From contig JASGIS010000001.1 in NCBI GenBank assembly GCA_047601745.1, positions 6,448,001-6,512,000 on the forward strand: 64,000 nucleotides of DNA, written 5' to 3'. Every line of letters starts with the position of its first letter. The first letter of the stretch is position 1. Shown piece by piece: positions 43,537-54,884 of this stretch. Position numbers and translations under genes: made by a program. The notes under the pieces are model-generated. The model had not been told where the DNA came from. It worked only from the letters and a program-made list of their open reading frames with translations, and searched no databases. This stretch comes from JAKPAM01 sp047601745 (GTDB taxonomy: Bacteria > Pseudomonadota > Gammaproteobacteria > Burkholderiales > Burkholderiaceae_E).

Positions 43537-45400
43537 ACTTGTGCGAGCCGGAGAAACCGCCGCCGCTGCTGCGCCCGTACCAGCCGCCGCCCGATCCGCC
43601 GCCGTCGTCGCGCGCGAAGATCAGCGCGAGCACGAGGATCACGGCGACGATGACGATCAGCCAGACGATCGCCCGGCTGCCCGTGGTCGGCGAACCGCCG
43701 CCGCCGACGGCGGCCCCGCCCGGCATCGGCGCGCCGCCGCTGCCGGCCGCCGTGCCCAGCCCGCGAGGCATGTCGTTCGGATCATAAGCGGGCGCATCGA
43801 TGCGCCCGCCGGCCATGGCCGCGGCGGCGGCCGCGCCTGCTGCCGCGCCGGCCGCTCCGGCTTCGATCGGCATGCCGGCGGCGGTGCCGCGGACCAGCGC
43901 CGGCATGCCGAACGCTCGCGCGACCTCGGCGCCGTCGACGCGCCGGCCATGCGACCAGACGACCTCGGCCTGGCCGATGCCGTCGGCCGAGCCGTCGCCG
44001 ATCGACGCCTCTTCGCGGCTGAGCACGCGATCGCCGCTGACGTAGTCGACGTTGCGCGTGCGCTGGTCGCGCCGCACCTGCCAGTAGAACTCGCCTTCGA
44101 CGTAGTCGACGCGCGCCTCGTAGCGCGACTCGGCGCGGAACGCGCGGCCGTCGTACTCGACGACGCGATCGTCGACCCGCTGCGGCACGCCCTGGACCGT
44201 GCGCACGAAGCTGACGCCGTCATCGGCGACGACGACGAACGCGAAACCTTCACCGCGGTGATACAGCAGCACTTCGCTCCACGCGAAGTCGTAACCGGCC
44301 TCGTCGCGGCCCGATCGCCGCGCGAAGCCGACGGCCTGCCAGTCGACGCCGAACAGCCTGCCGATGCCGCCCAGCGGCAAAGGCGACGCGAACCGGCGCT
44401 GCTGGCGGTAGTGCTGCAGCTCGGCCCCCTGCCCGGCCGACACGTCGATGACCGCCGAACAGGACGGGCAGACGATGCTGCGCGTGTCGGTCAGCGTGAC
44501 CGTGACGGAACCGCCGCACGACGGGCACGAGAATCCGCGCGCCTGCAGTTCGCGCACCGGCTCGTCGCCGGCCGGGCCCCGCAAACCGAGCGCGTCGAGC
44601 GCGACCGCGGTGCCGATCGTCAGCGCCGGCGCGGCCGGGTCCGCGTAGTCGATCGACGCGATCCAGTCGTCGGCCGAACGCGCTTCGACGATCCAGTGGC
44701 CGGGCGGCGCGTCCGGCCGCACCGGTCCGGGCGCAGGTCCGGGTCCGGATCCGAGCCCAACCCCGTCGTCGGCGGCGCGCGAGGACGGATCCGCCCCGCC
44801 CTCGCCGCCCTCACTGCCGGCGCGCTCCGCGCTCGCGGTCAACGCGTCGGCGACCCGCTGCGCCGAACCCGGCAGTTCGCCGGCCGCCGCGTGCACGACG
44901 ACGCGAACGATGCTGGCGATCTCGTAGCGCCTGCCGCCGAGGACCAGCGGCCGCCCGACGCCGAGGCTGCCGTCGGCCAGGCGGCCCGCGGGCGGGACGT
45001 CGGCCGCCGCCTGCCCGCCGACGTCGCGGCTCAGCGCATGGCGGCCGTTGTCTTCGGACAGCCACAATGTGCTGCCGTCGTCGAACAGCAGCGACCATTC
45101 GCTCCACAGGCCTTCGGCATACCGGTACTGCAGCCTGCCGGCGACGACGAAGGCCGCGCCGGGCGGCAGGCCGAGCGGTTGCGCGAGCGGCTCGGGCAGC
45201 AGGCCGCCGGCGCCGATCACGATCGGCGAGTGATCGTCGAACAGCTCGGCGACGCGGCCGATGCGGCGCAGCGTCGGGCCATCGCGCAGCAGCGTGCTGC
45301 CGCAATAGCTGCAGACCGCCATCGCCGAACCGGCCGAGCGGAATTCGACCGGCGCCCCGCAGTGGGGGCACGCCGCGCGGTACAGGCGCTGCGAGCTCAT
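43535..45400 (-). CDS. DUF4178 domain membrane protein with zinc ribbons
   Basis: A 621-residue protein. Two zinc-ribbon-like knuckles, ACPHCGAP plus CSYCGS (residues about 10-36) and CPSCGG plus CPSCSA (near 310-335), each lead into a beta-rich DUF4178 module with the W-x-E-W-x-L pattern (GLWSEWSLLFDDGSTLWLSE). Near the C-terminus are an Ala-rich stretch, one membrane helix (IVWLIVIVAVILVLALIFA) and a Gly/Ser-rich tail. Members often occur with SPFH, DUF350 and spermidine-synthase-like genes. It diverges from an aminotransferase gene with 53 bases between. Confidence 0.85.
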   Translation of the reverse strand: MSSQRLYRAACPHCGAPVEFRSAGSAMAVCSYCGSTLLRDGPTLRRIGRVAELFDDHSPIVIGAGGLLPEPLAQPLGLPPGAAFVVAGRLQYRYAEGLWSEWSLLFDDGSTLWLSEDNGRHALSRDVGGQAAADVPPAGRLADGSLGVGRPLVLGGRRYEIASIVRVVVHAAAGELPGSAQRVADALTASAERAGSEGGEGGADPSSRAADDGVGLGSGPGPAPGPVRPDAPPGHWIVEARSADDWIASIDYADPAAPALTIGTAVALDALGLRGPAGDEPVRELQARGFSCPSCGGSVTVTLTDTRSIVCPSCSAVIDVSAGQGAELQHYRQQRRFASPLPLGGIGRLFGVDWQAVGFARRSGRDEAGYDFAWSEVLLYHRGEGFAFVVVADDGVSFVRTVQGVPQRVDDRVVEYDGRAFRAESRYEARVDYVEGEFYWQVRRDQRTRNVDYVSGDRVLSREEASIGDGSADGIGQAEVVWSHGRRVDGAEVARAFGMPALVRGTAAGMPIEAGAAGAAAGAAAAAAMAGGRIDAPAYDPNDMPRGLGTAAGSGGAPMPGGAAVGGGGSPTTGSRAIVWLIVIVAVILVLALIFARDDGGGSGGGWYGRSSGGGFSGSHK

Positions 45401-45453
45401 CGGACGGTCTCGGTCATCGGGACGGGCATCATAGCGCGCTACACTGCGCACCC

Positions 45454-46701
45454 ATGGACCCCGACCGCGCATCCCGCCGCGCCATCGCGCGCGGCCCGGT
45501 TTCCGACCGCATGGCGGTCGTCGACATGCCGATCATCCCGACGATCGCCGCGCTGGTGCGCGAGGTGCCGGGAACGATCTCGCTGGGCCAGGGCGTCGTC
45601 CACTACCCGCCGCCCGCGTCCGCGCTGCAGGCGGTCGGCGCGCTGGCCGACGATCCGCTGCTGCACCGCTACCAATCGGTGTTCGGCTGCGCGCCGCTGC
45701 TCGAGGCACTGATCGACAAGCTGGCGACCGAGAACGGCATCGTCGCGCACCCGGGAGGCAGCCGCGGCGCGCCGGGCGACAGCCACGTCATGGTGACGGC
45801 CGGCAGCAACTCGGCGCTGCTGGCGGCGATCATGGCGGTCGGCGATCCGGGCGACGAGTTCATCCTGCCGACGCCGTACTTCTTCAACCACGAGATGGCC
45901 GTGCGGATGTGCAACGGCACGCCGGTGCCGGTGCCGACCCGCAGCGACTGGCAACTGGATCTGGCGGCGATCGAGGCGGCGATCACGCCGCGCACGCGGG
46001 CGATCATCACGGTGTCGCCGAACAATCCGACCGGCGCGGTCTACGCGCCCGAGGACCTGGCGGCGGTCAACGCGCTGTGCGGCGCGCGCGGGTTGTACCA
46101 CTTCAGCGACGAGGCCTACGAGTACTTCGTGTACGGCGGCGCGCGGCATTTCTCGCCGGGCTCGCTGCCGGGCGCGGCCGCGCACACGCTGTCGTTCTAC
46201 ACGTTCTCGAAGGCCTTCGGCATGGCGAGCTGGCGGGTCGGCTACGTCGTCTATCCGGCGGCGCTCGGCGACGCGCTGAGCAAGGTGCAGGACACCAACC
46301 TGATCTGCGCGCCGGTGGCCTCGCAATACGCGGCGCTGGCCGCGATGCGGCAGGGACGCGACTGGCTCGCACCGCGGCTGGCGAGCCTGGCGGCCGTGCG
46401 CGAGCAGGTACTCGACGGACTGCGCGCGCTGGACGGGCTCGCGCGGGTGCCGCGCACCGAGGGCGGCTTCTATCTGATGGTCGAGCTGCCGGGACTGGGC
46501 GACGCCGATCCGATCGCTTTCAACGAAGCGATGGTCCGCCAGCACCAGGTGGCGACCATCCCGGGCTTCGCGTTCGGACTCAGCGACGTGCGCTCGGCGA
46601 ACTACCAGCGGCTTTCTTACGGGGCGCTGGACGCTGCATCGGTTCGGCAAGGGGTCGAGCGTTTCGTGCACGCGGTGCGGCACTGGTACCGCCGCGCTTG
46701 A
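45454..46701 (+). CDS. PLP-dependent aminotransferase, class I/II
   Basis: A 415-residue fold-type I aminotransferase. TAGSNSALLAAIMAVGDPGD is the cofactor phosphate loop, SPNNPTGAVY the conserved Asn region, FSDEAYEYFVYGG the Asp/Tyr pair, SFYTFSKAFGMASWRVGY the Schiff-base Lys (about residue 256) and Arg. It probably acts on an amino acid or related keto acid; the exact substrate is open. Its last 122 bases overlap the convergent PhnN gene. Confidence 0.88.
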   Translation: MDPDRASRRAIARGPVSDRMAVVDMPIIPTIAALVREVPGTISLGQGVVHYPPPASALQAVGALADDPLLHRYQSVFGCAPLLEALIDKLATENGIVAHPGGSRGAPGDSHVMVTAGSNSALLAAIMAVGDPGDEFILPTPYFFNHEMAVRMCNGTPVPVPTRSDWQLDLAAIEAAITPRTRAIITVSPNNPTGAVYAPEDLAAVNALCGARGLYHFSDEAYEYFVYGGARHFSPGSLPGAAAHTLSFYTFSKAFGMASWRVGYVVYPAALGDALSKVQDTNLICAPVASQYAALAAMRQGRDWLAPRLASLAAVREQVLDGLRALDGLARVPRTEGGFYLMVELPGLGDADPIAFNEAMVRQHQVATIPGFAFGLSDVRSANYQRLSYGALDAASVRQGVERFVHAVRHWYRRA

Positions 46702-47278
46702 CCGGCGGGGCCGCTTCGGCGCCCGCCGTGGTCAGCGACTTGATCAGTTCGACGAACTGACGGCCGGCCGACGGCAGATCCCCCTCGTTGACCAGTTCCA
46801 GTGCCTCGACGCCCTGGGGCAGCACCCAGTCGCTGCCGCGCGCCAGCCGGTCCTCGATCGTGCTGTCCGGCACGCGCAGGCAGCTCTTCAGGCGCGCGCG
46901 GCGGATCTCCTCGGACGCCTTGACGTGCACGACCGTCATGTCCGGAAACTGCTCGAGCGCCTGCGGCAGGTTCAGCCGCGAACCGACGACGACGACGATC
47001 GCGCCCTGCGCGAGCCAGTCGACGATCTCGCGGTCGATGCCGAACTGCTCGCCGTGCGCGGACCAGTTCATCACGAACTCTCCCTCTTCGCGCAGCAGGT
47101 CGAACTGGAACGGCGACACCGCCAGGTGCTGCTCGGCGCCGGCCGTCATCGGCCGCGTGATGACGCGCCGGGCGAAGCGCACGTCCAGCTCGTCGGGCAG
47201 TTGTCGCCGGACGAAGTTGATCAGGGAGTCCTTGCCGGAACCGGACGGACCGACGACGAAGACGAGATGACCGCTCAT
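46580..47278 (-). CDS. phnN: Ribose 1,5-bisphosphate phosphokinase (PhnN)-like
   Basis: A 232-residue guanylate-kinase-fold protein. Walker A GPSGSGKDS lies at residues 10-18, followed by RRVITRPMTAGAEQH and FQFDLLREEGEFVMNWSAHG, all typical of PhnN, which makes PRPP from ribose 1,5-bisphosphate in phosphonate breakdown. The core ends near residue 180; the last 50 residues are a Lys/Arg/Pro/Ala-rich tail absent from ordinary PhnN (about 185-190 residues), written mainly on the antisense of the aminotransferase end. No other phn gene is near. Confidence 0.85.
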   Translation of the reverse strand: MSGHLVFVVGPSGSGKDSLINFVRRQLPDELDVRFARRVITRPMTAGAEQHLAVSPFQFDLLREEGEFVMNWSAHGEQFGIDREIVDWLAQGAIVVVVGSRLNLPQALEQFPDMTVVHVKASEEIRRARLKSCLRVPDSTIEDRLARGSDWVLPQGVEALELVNEGDLPSAGRQFVELIKSLTTAGAEAAPPVKRGGTSAAPRARNARPLAEPMQRPAPRKKAAGSSPSARR

Positions 47279-47667
47279 GACGGGGGGCTCAGCGATGGGG
47301 TTGAAGGGGACGACAGCCGCGCGAGATCTGAGCACCGAGGTTGGCCCCGGCGTCGCCGCGTGGCGACCGCGGGCCGATGAAAGGCTCGATCTCGAATTCG
47401 AATGGAGACACGGTGCTAACCGCGAAAAGACACACGTGGGATACGTGCCGGCAAAGTCTACTGCCGCGCCCCGGGGACCGGCGGCGGACGTGCACCGTTC
47501 GTTGTTTTCGCCGCAACAACGGCACGCATGCCCCCGGAGTCGCGTGTCGCTCGCCCCGACAAAATAGCTTTTTACTAATATAAAAATTACGACAATCAAT
47601 TTTATTTATTCTTGCCGCGCACCTACGCTGACGACTCTTCCCGCTTCGTCTCGTCAAAGGATTCCGC
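47279..47667. other. 389-base divergent region between phnN-like and catalase genes
   Basis: GC-rich on the phnN side and strikingly AT-rich at 47560-47612 on the catalase side. No gene supported; it carries the catalase promoter and the possible OxyR site annotated separately. Confidence 0.5.
47564..47600 (+). promoter_or_regulatory. Possible OxyR site upstream of catalase
   Basis: ATAG (47564-47567), CTAA (47575-47578), ATTA (47586-47589) and CAAT (47597-47600) are spaced by seven bases each, as in the four-tetranucleotide OxyR motif (ATAG, CTAT, ATAG, CTAT); 12 of 16 positions agree. The site is 68 bases before the catalase start, in the AT-rich promoter region. Inferred from the motif only. 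Confidence 0.4.
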
Positions 47668-49125
47668 ATGCCATCAGCCGACCGCTCCACCGCTCCGATG
47701 ACCACCGCCGCCGGCGCCGTCGTCGCCGAGAACCAGAACAGCCTGACCGCCGGCGAACGCGGACCGGTGCTGCTGCAGGACTTCTGGCTGATCGAGAAGC
47801 TCGCGCACTTCGACCGCGAACGGATCCCCGAGCGCGTCGTCCACGCCAAGGGCTCGGGCGCCTATGGAAGCTTCCGCGTCACCCACGACATCAGCCGCTA
47901 CTCGAAAGCGAGCGTGTTCGCCGGGATCGGCAAGGAAACGCCGGTGTTCCTGCGCTTCTCGACGGTGGCCGGCGAACGCGGCGCGGCCGACGCCGAGCGC
48001 GACGTGCGCGGCTTCGCGCTCAAGTTCTACACGGACGAAGGCAACTGGGATCTGGTCGGCAACAACACGCCGGTCTTCTTCGTGCGCGATCCGCTGAAGT
48101 TCCCGGACTTCATCCACACGCAGAAGCGCGACCCGCAGACCAACCTGCGCAACCCGACCGCGGCCTGGGATTTCTGGACCCGCCACCCCGAGTCGCTGCA
48201 CCAGGTGACGATCCTGATGAGCGACCGCGGCATCCCGCGCAACTATCGCCAGATGCACGGCTTCGGCTCGCACACGTACTCGTTCATCAACGCGGCCGGC
48301 GAACGCTTCTGGGTGAAGTTCCACTTCAAGTCACGCCAGGGTCTCGCGTACTACACCGATGCCGAGGCCGCCGGCGTCGTCGGCAGCGACCGCGAATCGG
48401 CGCAGCGCGACCTGTTCGAGCACATCGCCGCCGGCGATTTCCCGAGCTGGAACGTGCGCGTGCAGGTCATGCCCGAGGCCGACGCCGCCGCGTACCGGAT
48501 CAACCCGTTCGATCTGACCAAGGTCTGGCCGCATGCCGACTATCCGCTGATCGACGTCGGCGTGCTGGAGCTGAACCGCAATCCGGACAATTACTTCGCC
48601 GAGGTCGAGCAGGCGGCGTTCACGCCGGCCAACGTCGTGCCCGGCATCGGCTTCTCGCCGGACCGGATGCTGCAGGGACGGCTGTTCTCGTACGGCGACA
48701 CGCACCGCTACCGGCTCGGCGTCAACCACCACCAGATCCCGGTCAACGCGCCGCGCTGTCCGTTCCATAACCCGTATCACCGCGACGGCGCGGCGCGGGT
48801 CGACGGCAACCAGGGCGGCCGCATCAACTACGAGCCGAACCGCGAGGGCGCGTTCGCGACGCGGCCCGAGCTGCGCGAGCCGGCGCTGGCGATCGGCGCG
48901 TTCGCCGATCACTACGACCATCGCGTCGACACCGACTACTACAGCCAGGCCGGCGCGCTGTTCCGGCTGTTCGACGACGCGCAGCGCGAGCGGCTGTTCG
49001 GCAACATCGCCCGCCACATCCGCCCGGTGCCGCGCGAGATCATCGATCAGGCGATCGCGCACTTCACGAAGGCCGATCCCGCTTACGGTGCGGGCGTGGC
49101 CCGGGCGACCGCGGCGCTGGGCTGA
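47668..49125 (+). CDS. katA: Monofunctional heme catalase (small subunit, KatA-like)
   Basis: A 485-residue catalase. His59 (VVHAKGSGAYG) and Asn132 (VGNNTPVFFV) are the distal catalytic residues; RLFSYGDTHRYRLG near residue 340 supplies the proximal heme Tyr. Length and C-terminus fit the small-subunit clade 3 group, without the flavodoxin-like domain of large catalases. No signal peptide, so cytoplasmic. It degrades hydrogen peroxide. The upstream motif suggests peroxide control. Confidence 0.94.
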   Translation: MPSADRSTAPMTTAAGAVVAENQNSLTAGERGPVLLQDFWLIEKLAHFDRERIPERVVHAKGSGAYGSFRVTHDISRYSKASVFAGIGKETPVFLRFSTVAGERGAADAERDVRGFALKFYTDEGNWDLVGNNTPVFFVRDPLKFPDFIHTQKRDPQTNLRNPTAAWDFWTRHPESLHQVTILMSDRGIPRNYRQMHGFGSHTYSFINAAGERFWVKFHFKSRQGLAYYTDAEAAGVVGSDRESAQRDLFEHIAAGDFPSWNVRVQVMPEADAAAYRINPFDLTKVWPHADYPLIDVGVLELNRNPDNYFAEVEQAAFTPANVVPGIGFSPDRMLQGRLFSYGDTHRYRLGVNHHQIPVNAPRCPFHNPYHRDGAARVDGNQGGRINYEPNREGAFATRPELREPALAIGAFADHYDHRVDTDYYSQAGALFRLFDDAQRERLFGNIARHIRPVPREIIDQAIAHFTKADPAYGAGVARATAALG

Positions 49126-49238
49126 ACGCCGGCCGGACCCGGCGCCGGCTCGGACGGCGGGTGTAGGACACCCCCGACAGGGCGTCCCGCCGGGTTCCGA
49201 TATCCGCGCACCGGGCGCGCGCGGATACTCGGCCCATC

Positions 49239-49661
49239 ATGCAACTCCCCCGCATCATCCCGATCCGGCAGCCTGCGGGTGCCATGACCATGCTCACTAC
49301 CTACGTGGTCGAAGACAGCCCGGTCATTCGCGACAACCTGATCGCGACGCTCGAAGAAACGGTACCGGTCCGCGTGATCGGCACCGCCGACGACGAGGAC
49401 GGCGCCGTCTCATGGCTGCGATCCGCCGGCAACGATCCGGACCTGCTGATCATCGACATCTTCCTGCGCGGCGGCTCCGGGCTCGGCGTGCTGGCGGCGG
49501 CGCGAGCGGCCGGCAAGACCGGCAAGTTCGTCGTGTTCAGCAACTACGCGACGCCGGACATGCGGCGCAAGTGCCTGGAACTGGGCGCGACGCGCGTGTT
49601 CGACAAGTCCGACGAGATCGACGCGCTGATCGACTTCTGCTCGGCGCTGGCCGATCCCTGA
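49239..49661 (+). CDS. Single-domain response regulator (CheY-like)
   Basis: A 140-residue receiver domain alone. TTYVVEDSPVIRD gives the acidic pocket, LLIIDIFLRGGSG the phosphoacceptor Asp, FSNYA the Ser/Thr switch position and VFDKSDE the conserved Lys. No output domain, so it must act by protein contact. ATG 49239 and ATG 49284 are both possible; the second leaves a standard receiver length. The last 11 codons and stop are part of a 34-base tandem duplication. The convergent LuxR-type regulator may belong to the same signalling route. Confidence 0.85.
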   Translation: MQLPRIIPIRQPAGAMTMLTTYVVEDSPVIRDNLIATLEETVPVRVIGTADDEDGAVSWLRSAGNDPDLLIIDIFLRGGSGLGVLAAARAAGKTGKFVVFSNYATPDMRRKCLELGATRVFDKSDEIDALIDFCSALADP

Positions 49662-49696
49662 GATCGACTTCTGTTCGGCGCTGGCCGATCCCTGAG
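49629..49696. repeat. 34-base tandem duplication spanning the stop of the response regulator
   Basis: 49629-49662 and 49663-49696 are identical except one C/T change at the twelfth base. The copy includes the last ten codons, TGA stop and two following bases. The duplication has no effect on the protein because the first stop is kept, and must be recent given one difference. Confidence 0.95.
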
Positions 49697-49793
49697 CGAG
49701 GCCGCGGCAACGCGCGGCGCGTAGTCCGGCCGAGGCGGGTCTTTTGTCGCCTGTCACGGGGCGGACGCTGCGCCCGTTCAGCCGACGATCGCG

Positions 49794-50426
49794 CTAATGG
49801 ATCAACCCCTGCTTGAGCGCGTAGTAGGTCAGGTCGCTGTTGGACGACAGGTGCATCTTTTCGAGGATGCGCGTGCGATAGGTGCTGACGGTCTTGACGC
49901 TCAGCGATAGCGCCTGCGCCATGTGCCCGACCGTCTCGCCCTGCGCCAGGCGCAGGAACACCTGGAATTCGCGCTCGGACAGCAGTTCGTGCGGAGCGCG
50001 GTCGCCGTTTCCGCCGAGGCTCTCGGCGAGCAGTTCGGCGACGGTGGCCGTGATGTAGCGGCGCCCGCGGCTGACCGTGCGGATCGCCTTGACCAGCTCG
50101 TCGGGCTCGCACTCCTTGTTCAGGTAGCCGCTGGCGCCCTGGCGCAGCAGCGTCGTCGCGAAGTGCTGTTCCGGAAAGCTGCTGAGGATCAGCACCGGCA
50201 GATCCGGCGCGCGGGCGCGGATCGCGGCGAGCGCGTCGACGCCGCTCTGGCCCGGCATCGCCAGGTCCATCACCAGGACGTCGAGATCGCCGCGCCCGAT
50301 CATCTGCAGCGCTTCGGCACCGTTGGCCGCCTCGCCGGTCACGCTCAGATCGATGTGCTCGGCCAGGAACTGCCTGAGGCCCCGGCGCACGATCGCGTGG
50401 TCGTCGACTATGCCGACTCTGATCAT
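49794..50426 (-). CDS. LuxR/FixJ-type response regulator (UvrY/GacA-like)
   Basis: A 210-residue response regulator. Receiver: IRVGIVDDHAIVRRGLRQFL (acidic pair), DVLVMDLAMPGQSG (phosphoacceptor Asp near 54), GYLNKE (Lys near 104). Output: LSEREFQVFLRLAQGETVGH and LSLSVKTVSTYRTRILEKM, a NarL/LuxR helix-turn-helix. GGAGCC precedes the ATG. The overall sequence is close to the UvrY/GacA group. No sensor kinase is in the window. Confidence 0.9.
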   Translation of the reverse strand: MIRVGIVDDHAIVRRGLRQFLAEHIDLSVTGEAANGAEALQMIGRGDLDVLVMDLAMPGQSGVDALAAIRARAPDLPVLILSSFPEQHFATTLLRQGASGYLNKECEPDELVKAIRTVSRGRRYITATVAELLAESLGGNGDRAPHELLSEREFQVFLRLAQGETVGHMAQALSLSVKTVSTYRTRILEKMHLSSNSDLTYYALKQGLIH

Positions 50427-50797
50427 CGAATGGCTCCTGAAACGTCGCGCCGCCGTCCGCGCGGTGATGCGACCACGCGGACGGCGCGTGGCATCGCGAT
50501 GCAGGCGGCCCGTTCGATGCGTCGCCGGCAGGCGGGCCGGCTTTCGCCGCCGCGCGCGCCGGACCCGCGTCCGCCGACCGGTAGCGTCCGGCGTCCGGCG
50601 TCCGGCGGACAAGGCCACGCCCGCGCGGCGCGGCCCAGCGGCCCGACCCAGCAACGCGGCCCGGCAGCGCGATCCGGCGGCGCGATCCGGGTCACCCGAA
50701 ACGCGGCCGTCAGCCGCTGGCCGGCCCCGCTACCAATCGCTGGTATGAAAAGACCAGTAGCATCGGCATCATCGCCGATCCCGACCCCCGACACCCC
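50427..50797. other. 371-base divergent region upstream of treS
   Basis: Very GC-rich, with short repeated units (GTCCGGC three times near 50586-50606, and CGCGATCCGG/GCGGCCCGGC variants near 50640-50690). A small inverted repeat CTGGT-ATGAAAAG-ACCAG lies near 50739-50756, about 42 bases before the treS start. No gene supported. Confidence 0.4.
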
Positions 50798-54220
<3,423 letters not shown>

Positions 54221-54235
54221 CGACGGGAAATGGGG

Positions 54236-54602
54236 TAGGCCGTGTTGGACTTGAACCAACGACCAAAGGATTCAGGTTGGCACGGGTTTCCCCGTTCCCT
54301 GGACTATCTCATCACCCGCGTGCGGGACGACCGCCGGTCCGGCGCGGCGTCGTCGCACGGGAGGGTGCCGGGCGCTCGTGGGATGCTTATCGGTTCGGCT
54401 CCTCGCATCCTAGTCTCTGCACCTTCTCGCCTACCAGTCCGCAGGACTTGCCTTCGGCGAGCTTGGCTCAGGATCGCCGTGTCCGGACGTTTCGCCCGGA
54501 CGGACGGTTTCCCTGAATTCACCCGGTTTTTCCACTGATGCTTTCGCACCAGGGTCACCATGTTGATGAGTCCTCTGCTCTGACCAACTGAGCTAACGGC
54601 CC
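54236..54602 (-). tRNA. tRNA with CAU anticodon, probably tRNA-Ile2, interrupted by a group I intron
   Basis: Exon 1 is 54602-54566 and exon 2 is 54272-54236; joined they give a 74-base tRNA without encoded CCA. Acceptor GGGCCGT pairs with ACGGCCT (last pair G-U), T-arm GTTGG/CCAAC closes TTCAAGT, anticodon stem GAGGA/TCCTT closes the loop CTCATAA with anticodon CAT. C4-G69 and C5-G68 pairs agree with the tRNA-Ile2 form recognised by TilS for lysidine, while elongator tRNA-Met usually lacks them; the Ile identity is therefore likely but not certain. It lies 15 bases after treS, on the opposite strand. Confidence 0.93.
54273..54565 (-). ncRNA. Group I intron in the tRNA anticodon loop
   Basis: A 293-nt intron inserted directly after the anticodon (U36), ending in G as group I introns do. 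Exon UCAU pairs with intron GUGA with U-G at the 5' splice site (P1). P4 is UCAGG (54516-54512) with CCUGA (54472-54468); P7 is GACUA (54415-54411) with UAGUC (54306-54302). The P, Q, R and S core elements can all be read, for example CCUGAGCCAAGC, GCAGAGACUAG and GAUGAGAUAGUCC. No reading frame for a homing endonuclease fits. It resembles the small IC3-type tRNA introns of cyanobacteria and Azoarcus. Confidence 0.93.
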
Positions 54603-54695
54603 ATGCCGGCCCGCAGGGCGGACCGGAAGAGTTCGCAGTATAACGAAAGCCCCGTGCCCGGCAGGCGGGGCGGGACGGGACTCGACGGAAGGACG

Positions 54696-54809
54696 GTCGA
54701 GGTGTCGGCCCGCGTACGTCGAAGCGTCGACCGCGTGTACATCGAGGCGTCGGCTGCGTGTACGTCGAGGCGGCGGCTGCGCGTACGTCGATGTGTCGGC
54801 CGCGCGTAC
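54696..54809. repeat. Five 23-base tandem repeats upstream of the metalloprotease gene
   Basis: Units start at 54696 (22 bases), 54718, 54741, 54764 and 54787, of the form GTCGAGGCGTCGGCTGCGTGTAC. A unit of 23 cannot keep a reading frame, so the array is non-coding. It lies between the tRNA and the promoter-like TATGAT at 54854. Confidence 0.9.
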
Positions 54810-54884
54810 GCGCTGGGGGCCGGGCGCCGATGGCCGCGCCCGGCGAAGCGCTCTATGATGGACGCCGGACATCAGGGGAAGACC

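Noticed and set aside
43320..43787. Ser/Arg repeat protein on the plus strand over the 15-base repeats
   Set aside because: Runs into the antisense of the DUF4178 gene and starts inside the transferase gene; no ribosome site.
49159..49173. GGGTGT-AGG-ACACCC hairpin after catalase as terminator
   Set aside because: Only six base pairs, no T-run; too weak to list as a feature.
54304..54561. 85-codon frame inside the tRNA intron as a homing endonuclease
   Set aside because: No LAGLIDADG, GIY-YIG or HNH motif; it covers conserved ribozyme core elements and is too short.
54696..54809. CRISPR array
   Set aside because: Units are contiguous 23-base imperfect repeats without spacers and no cas genes are present.
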